Of a stretch of DNA of 64,000 nucleotides, positions 60,657 to 64,000 are shown in pieces. Made by a program: the position numbers and the translations under genes. The notes beneath the pieces are model-generated. The model was not told the DNA's origin and did not search any database. It saw nothing but the letters and a program-made list of their open reading frames with translations. Source of the stretch: Ruminococcus flavefaciens (lineage in GTDB: Bacteria; Bacillota; Clostridia; Oscillospirales; Ruminococcaceae); the NCBI RefSeq assembly GCF_900119075.1, contig NZ_FPIP01000003.1:248001-312000 (forward strand). Direction: 5' to 3'. How positions within the stretch are numbered: the stretch's first letter is position 1; each line of letters starts with the position of its first letter.

Positions 60657-63014
60657 ATGATAATGTGCAGTAAATGCAAAAAAAGGCCTGCGGTGGTGTT
60701 CATCACCTCTGTTCAGGGAAGCGAAAAGAAAAACGAGGGACTCTGCCTCTCATGTGCAAGATCACAGAATATCCCTCAGATAAAGGAGTACATGGATAAG
60801 CTGGGTATAACCGACGAGGAGCTGGATCAGCTCTCAGACCAGATGATGGGTATGCTGGACGGCGACAGCTTTGAAATGGGCGGTTCGGGCGTACTTCCTG
60901 ATTTTATCACTAATATGTTCGGGGGAAATGACGGCGACAGCTCAGGTGACGACGCAAGCAAGGGCGGATTTGATCCGAGAAATATTTTCGGCAGTCCGCG
61001 CGGAAGCTCAGATGATGATAAGTCATCGGGCAGCAAGGACAAAAAGAGCAGTATCTTCGGGAAAAAGGACAAAAAGCCAAAGGAACCAAAGTTCCTCGGA
61101 AGCTACTGCACCAACCTATCTCAGAAAGCCGCTGACGGCAAGCTGGACGCTATCATCGGCAGAGATGACGAGATAGCAAGAGTTATCCAGATACTTTCAA
61201 GACGTACCAAGAATAACCCCTGTCTTATCGGTGAACCGGGTGTTGGTAAGACAGCTATTGCAGAGGGTATAGCTCTGCGTATAAACGAGGGCAATGTGCC
61301 CTTCAACCTTGCGGATAAGAAGATATACCTCCTTGACCTTACCGCTCTTGTTGCGGGAACTCAGTTCCGCGGACAGTTCGAGAGCCGTGTAAAGGGACTT
61401 GTTGACGAGGTAAAGCGCGAGGGCAATATCATACTCTTCATCGACGAGGTGCATAATCTCGTGGGTGCAGGAGACTCCGAGGGCTCGATGAACGCCGCAA
61501 ATATCCTGAAGCCTGCCCTTTCAAGAGGCGAGGTACAGGTCATAGGCGCTACCACCTTCGGCGAATACCGCAAGTATATCGAAAAGGATTCCGCTCTGGA
61601 GCGTCGTTTCCAGCCCGTTACCGTAAACGAGCCCACTATTGAGGACACAGTGAATGTCCTTGTAGGGATCAAGAAATACTATGAGGAATTCCACAGAGTA
61701 CACATCTCCGACTATCTGGTAAGAGTATGCGCTGTACTCTCAGAGAGATACATCACAGACCGTTTCCTGCCCGATAAGGCTATCGACCTGCTGGACGAGA
61801 GCTGTGCATATGCTTCCATACGCTCACCCGAGATAGGCGATTATGAGAAGTTCAAAAAGGAGATCGCTGTAATGGAGGATATGGAAAAGTCCATATCCGA
61901 GCAGGAGGAAATAGACTATCAGGCTCTTGCCGAGATCAAGGGCAAGCTCATTCACGCCCGTGAGAAAGAGGAAGAGCTCAAAGAAAAGGCTGACAACGTA
62001 AACGTCGTGGAATCCGACGTTACCAAGGTCATCGAGCGCTGGACGGGTATACCTGCAAGCAAGATAGCCGAGAACGACTTCCTTAAGATAGCAAGGCTTG
62101 AGGAATCACTCAAGAAGCGCGTTATCGGTCAGGACGAGGCTGTAGGCGTACTCACCAAGGCTATCAAGCGCACAAGAGTACAGCTCAGCAAGCGCCGCAG
62201 ACCTGCTTCGTTCATTTTCGTAGGTCCTACAGGCGTGGGTAAAACAGAGCTGGTAAAGGTACTCTCAGAGGAGCTTTTCGATTCACCCGATCCGCTTATC
62301 AGACTTGATATGACCGAGTATATGGAGAAGCACTCCGTTGCACGTATGATAGGCTCGCCTCCGGGCTATGTTGGCTATGAGGAGGCAGGACAGCTCACCG
62401 AAAAGGTGCGCCGCAAGCCATACTCCGTAATACTCTTCGACGAGATAGAAAAGGCTCACCCCGACGTTATGAATATCCTTATGCAGATTCTTGACGAGGG
62501 CAAGGTGGACGACGCCCACGGAAGAGCCGTAAACTTCGCAAATACCATAATCTGTATGACCTCGAATGCAGGCTCTACGGATAAGAGCATAGGTGTGGGC
62601 TTCAACCGCACCACCGATGAGATAACCAAGGATAAGGCTATGAAGGGACTCCGCGATTTCCTGCGCCCCGAGTTCATCAGCCGTATCGACGAGATAGTGG
62701 TATTCAAGGACCTCACCAAGGAGGACTACGCTAAGATAGCTGCCCTCAACCTTGACGAGATGAAGGAGCCTCTTGCAGAGAAGAATATCGAGCTTGGCTA
62801 TTCAGAGGCAGCTCTGGAGCTCATTGCCGAGAAGTCCTTCGGAAAGCCCTACGGCGCAAGAGATATCCGCCGTGTTATCCGTCAGGAGATAGAGGATAAG
62901 GTAGCCGATATCATCATCGAAAAGGCTTCCGAGATAGGAAAGATAGAGATATCTGCCAAGGACGGCGAACTTGTCGTCAAGGGCAGAAAGGAGAAAGCCA
63001 AAAATGAAGCATAA
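60657..63014 (+). CDS. clpE: ClpE-type ATPase of the Clp protease
   Basis: A 785-residue Hsp100 ATPase with an N-terminal zinc finger C4-x2-C7-x22-C30-x2-C33, the mark of ClpE, instead of the Clp N-domain repeats of ClpC. A low-complexity Gly/Ser/Lys linker (about 90-140) follows. The first AAA+ domain has Walker A GEPGVGKT; the coiled middle section is short; the second AAA+ domain has GPTGVGKTE and a VGF loop that would dock on ClpP. It delivers misfolded proteins to ClpP. No CtsR operator is visible upstream. It overlaps the lipoprotein gene by 11 bases. Confidence 0.92.
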   Translation: MIMCSKCKKRPAVVFITSVQGSEKKNEGLCLSCARSQNIPQIKEYMDKLGITDEELDQLSDQMMGMLDGDSFEMGGSGVLPDFITNMFGGNDGDSSGDDASKGGFDPRNIFGSPRGSSDDDKSSGSKDKKSSIFGKKDKKPKEPKFLGSYCTNLSQKAADGKLDAIIGRDDEIARVIQILSRRTKNNPCLIGEPGVGKTAIAEGIALRINEGNVPFNLADKKIYLLDLTALVAGTQFRGQFESRVKGLVDEVKREGNIILFIDEVHNLVGAGDSEGSMNAANILKPALSRGEVQVIGATTFGEYRKYIEKDSALERRFQPVTVNEPTIEDTVNVLVGIKKYYEEFHRVHISDYLVRVCAVLSERYITDRFLPDKAIDLLDESCAYASIRSPEIGDYEKFKKEIAVMEDMEKSISEQEEIDYQALAEIKGKLIHAREKEEELKEKADNVNVVESDVTKVIERWTGIPASKIAENDFLKIARLEESLKKRVIGQDEAVGVLTKAIKRTRVQLSKRRRPASFIFVGPTGVGKTELVKVLSEELFDSPDPLIRLDMTEYMEKHSVARMIGSPPGYVGYEEAGQLTEKVRRKPYSVILFDEIEKAHPDVMNILMQILDEGKVDDAHGRAVNFANTIICMTSNAGSTDKSIGVGFNRTTDEITKDKAMKGLRDFLRPEFISRIDEIVVFKDLTKEDYAKIAALNLDEMKEPLAEKNIELGYSEAALELIAEKSFGKPYGARDIRRVIRQEIEDKVADIIIEKASEIGKIEISAKDGELVVKGRKEKAKNEA

Positions 63015-63708
63015 GTTTACTGCGGCTGTTATGGCTGCTGCCATGGCTGCCGCAGGTCTTACGGGCTGTATGGAGAAAAAGCAGCCCTCTTCCTCGAATA
63101 AAAGCACAGAAACTGCCGTGACCACCTCAGCCGCAGAGAATAACTCCACTCCAAAGGGCGAGTTCATCTCAGAAAGCATGGAACTTATAAAGCTGAAATA
63201 CGCAGACGTTCCCGACCTTGAAAGCGGTCCTGAACTGAAAATAAGCGATACCAGCGCAAAACCGGGCGAGATAGCCAAGGTGACTGTGTCGGTGACAGGT
63301 GCAAAGGACAAGTGGGGTATGTGCGGTATACACGTTACCTATCCCGAGGAGCTGGAATGTCAGGTCGAAGACGAAGTGGAGTATAATGCCAAGTATGAAA
63401 TGGGCAAGGCTATCGCAGGCAATTCAGGCTTTGTGGCTATGGATTGGCGTAAGAATCTTGACGATGAGCTTGTCAGTGCGCACAGACAATCCTTCTTCTT
63501 TACAACAATGTTCACGGAACCGCACGGCGGCGACGGCGATATAGCAACTTTCTTCCTGAAAGTCCCTGATGACGCACAGCCGGGTACGGTTTACAATATA
63601 GGCTTCTATTATAAGGATTCAGATATGTTCCGTGACCTTGAGGGAGACCTTGCATTCGAGAAATACGCCTTTACCCATATGACAGGCGGTACTATCACTG
63701 TTAGATGA
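63004..63708 (+). CDS. Lipoprotein with a cohesin-like domain
   Basis: A 234-residue predicted lipoprotein: signal peptide with lipobox L19-T20-G21-C22, a Ser/Thr-rich linker to about 75, then a single beta-sandwich-like domain (about 78-234). The domain has the cohesin pattern: ISDTSAKPGEIAKVTVSV near its start, a DGDIATFFLKVPDDAQPGTV strand pair, and a closing GGTITV. This fits cohesins of Ruminococcus-type cellulosomes, which bind dockerins. Here it would sit on the outer face of the membrane by a lipid anchor. The start ATG is inside clpE (11-base overlap) behind AAAGGAG. Cohesin identity is my reading of the motifs, not a database match. Confidence 0.72.
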   Translation: MKHKFTAAVMAAAMAAAGLTGCMEKKQPSSSNKSTETAVTTSAAENNSTPKGEFISESMELIKLKYADVPDLESGPELKISDTSAKPGEIAKVTVSVTGAKDKWGMCGIHVTYPEELECQVEDEVEYNAKYEMGKAIAGNSGFVAMDWRKNLDDELVSAHRQSFFFTTMFTEPHGGDGDIATFFLKVPDDAQPGTVYNIGFYYKDSDMFRDLEGDLAFEKYAFTHMTGGTITVR

Positions 63709-63718
63709 TAATACACAA

Positions 63719-63750
63719 GGAGCTGTGATGTTAGTCACAGCTCCATTTTA
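63719..63750 (+). terminator. Intrinsic terminator
   Basis: GGAGCTGTGA-TGTTAG-TCACAGCTCC followed by ATTTTA: a 10-bp stem with a weak T-run, 10 bases after the lipoprotein stop and about 25 bases before the next gene. Confidence 0.75.
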
Positions 63751-63770
63751 CACAGGAAAGGGAAAACACA

Positions 63771-64000
63771 ATGAATAAAAAAGAAACAGCAGAAATAAAG
63801 AAGAATTTTTCCGATAAGAGCGGATTTTTTATTATGGAGCGCGTCCTTACGGCTTTTATCGACGCAGAGAAGAATCTCCGATACCACAATGTCAGCTCAT
63901 GTCTCACCATGCCTGTTGAGGAGCACGACGTATACGACGAGACGCTGAAAAAGGTCCTCAATACAAACGTGGGCAAGGCTTTTGTGGAGTACGAGTTCCC
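63771..64000 (+). CDS. DUF4317 protein, 5' part only
   Basis: ATG 63771 opens a frame that runs off the window (76 residues seen). It begins NKKETAEIKKNFSDKSG and contains VLTAFIDAEKNLRYHN and KVLNTNVGKAFVEYEF, matching the N terminus of DUF4317 proteins of Clostridia, whose role is unknown. A GGAAAGGG-type site precedes it. No membrane segment in the part seen. Confidence 0.75.
   Translation, partial: MNKKETAEIKKNFSDKSGFFIMERVLTAFIDAEKNLRYHNVSSCLTMPVEEHDVYDETLKKVLNTNVGKAFVEYEF

Noticed and set aside
1..64000. tRNA, rRNA, prophage or insertion sequence
   Set aside because: No cloverleaf, rRNA motif, integrase, transposase or phage structural gene was recognised on either strand.

Overview
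The window reads as a stretch of chromosome from a Gram-positive, spore-lineage Clostridia bacterium, most likely a Ruminococcus-like member of the Oscillospiraceae (inference). Support comes from SpoIID, a CIRCE operator, a T-box leader, ClpE, YqhQ/DUF1385, DUF4317 and DUF6440 proteins, group II ECF transporter genes, many TTG/GTG starts behind strong Shine-Dalgarno sites, and a lipoprotein whose C-terminal domain looks like a cellulosomal cohesin. Base composition and codon use look even throughout. I see no prophage, insertion sequence, CRISPR array, tRNA or rRNA.

Left part, minus strand (1-10.2 kb). The start of the ATP synthase operon (atpB followed by two tandem atpE genes encoding identical proteins) runs off the left edge. 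Upstream lies a ten-gene block read leftward from a perfect-consensus promoter at about 10.15 kb: a priming sugar-phosphate transferase, manC, gmd, two small paralogous proteins, a membrane protein, two GT4 glycosyltransferases, rmd and a small coiled-coil protein. manC + gmd + rmd spell out GDP-D-rhamnose synthesis, so this is a surface-glycan locus. A spoIID-type gene lies beyond it.

Middle part, plus strand (11.3-29.1 kb): citrate synthase; an FG-GAP-like lipoprotein with an OmpR-type two-component pair; yqhQ-like and prmC; a phosphoesterase; the recA-recX-rimO-pgsA run; a DtxR-like regulator; CIRCE-controlled htpG (minus strand); a T-box leader driving an unknown gene and cysS; then a YycJ/WalJ-type hydrolase and rlmH.

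Second glycan locus (29.1-41.8 kb, plus strand): from another perfect promoter, an ABC-2 polysaccharide exporter (Wzm/Wzt, with a C-terminal glycan-binding domain on Wzt), a coiled-coil methyltransferase, a coiled-coil accessory protein, four GT4 enzymes, one GT2 enzyme, a large multi-spanning protein and a UPF0104 protein. It has no nucleotide-sugar synthesis and no Wzx/Wzy, while the left locus has the primer transferase and GDP-D-rhamnose genes but no exporter. The two may serve one pathway (inference).

Right part: metH and pheA (minus strand) diverge from ruvC-ruvA-sseB-ruvB, followed by a papain-like protein of unknown role, glmM, a class I methyltransferase, a DUF6440 gene, ecfA1-ecfA2-ecfT, a giant YfhO-type membrane protein overlapping truA, a DUF5711-like and a CvpA-like membrane protein, clpE, the cohesin-like lipoprotein, and the beginning of a DUF4317 gene.

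Several intergenic gaps carry members of a palindromic repeat family with the core TGTAGGGGC. Two copies supply the last codons and the stop codon of unrelated genes. At least three other hairpin or inverted-repeat elements occur. The most interesting items are the cohesin-like lipoprotein beside clpE, the T-box with an unknown first gene, the synonymous-only atpE duplication, the gene-terminating repeats, and the unusual accessory proteins of the glycan loci.
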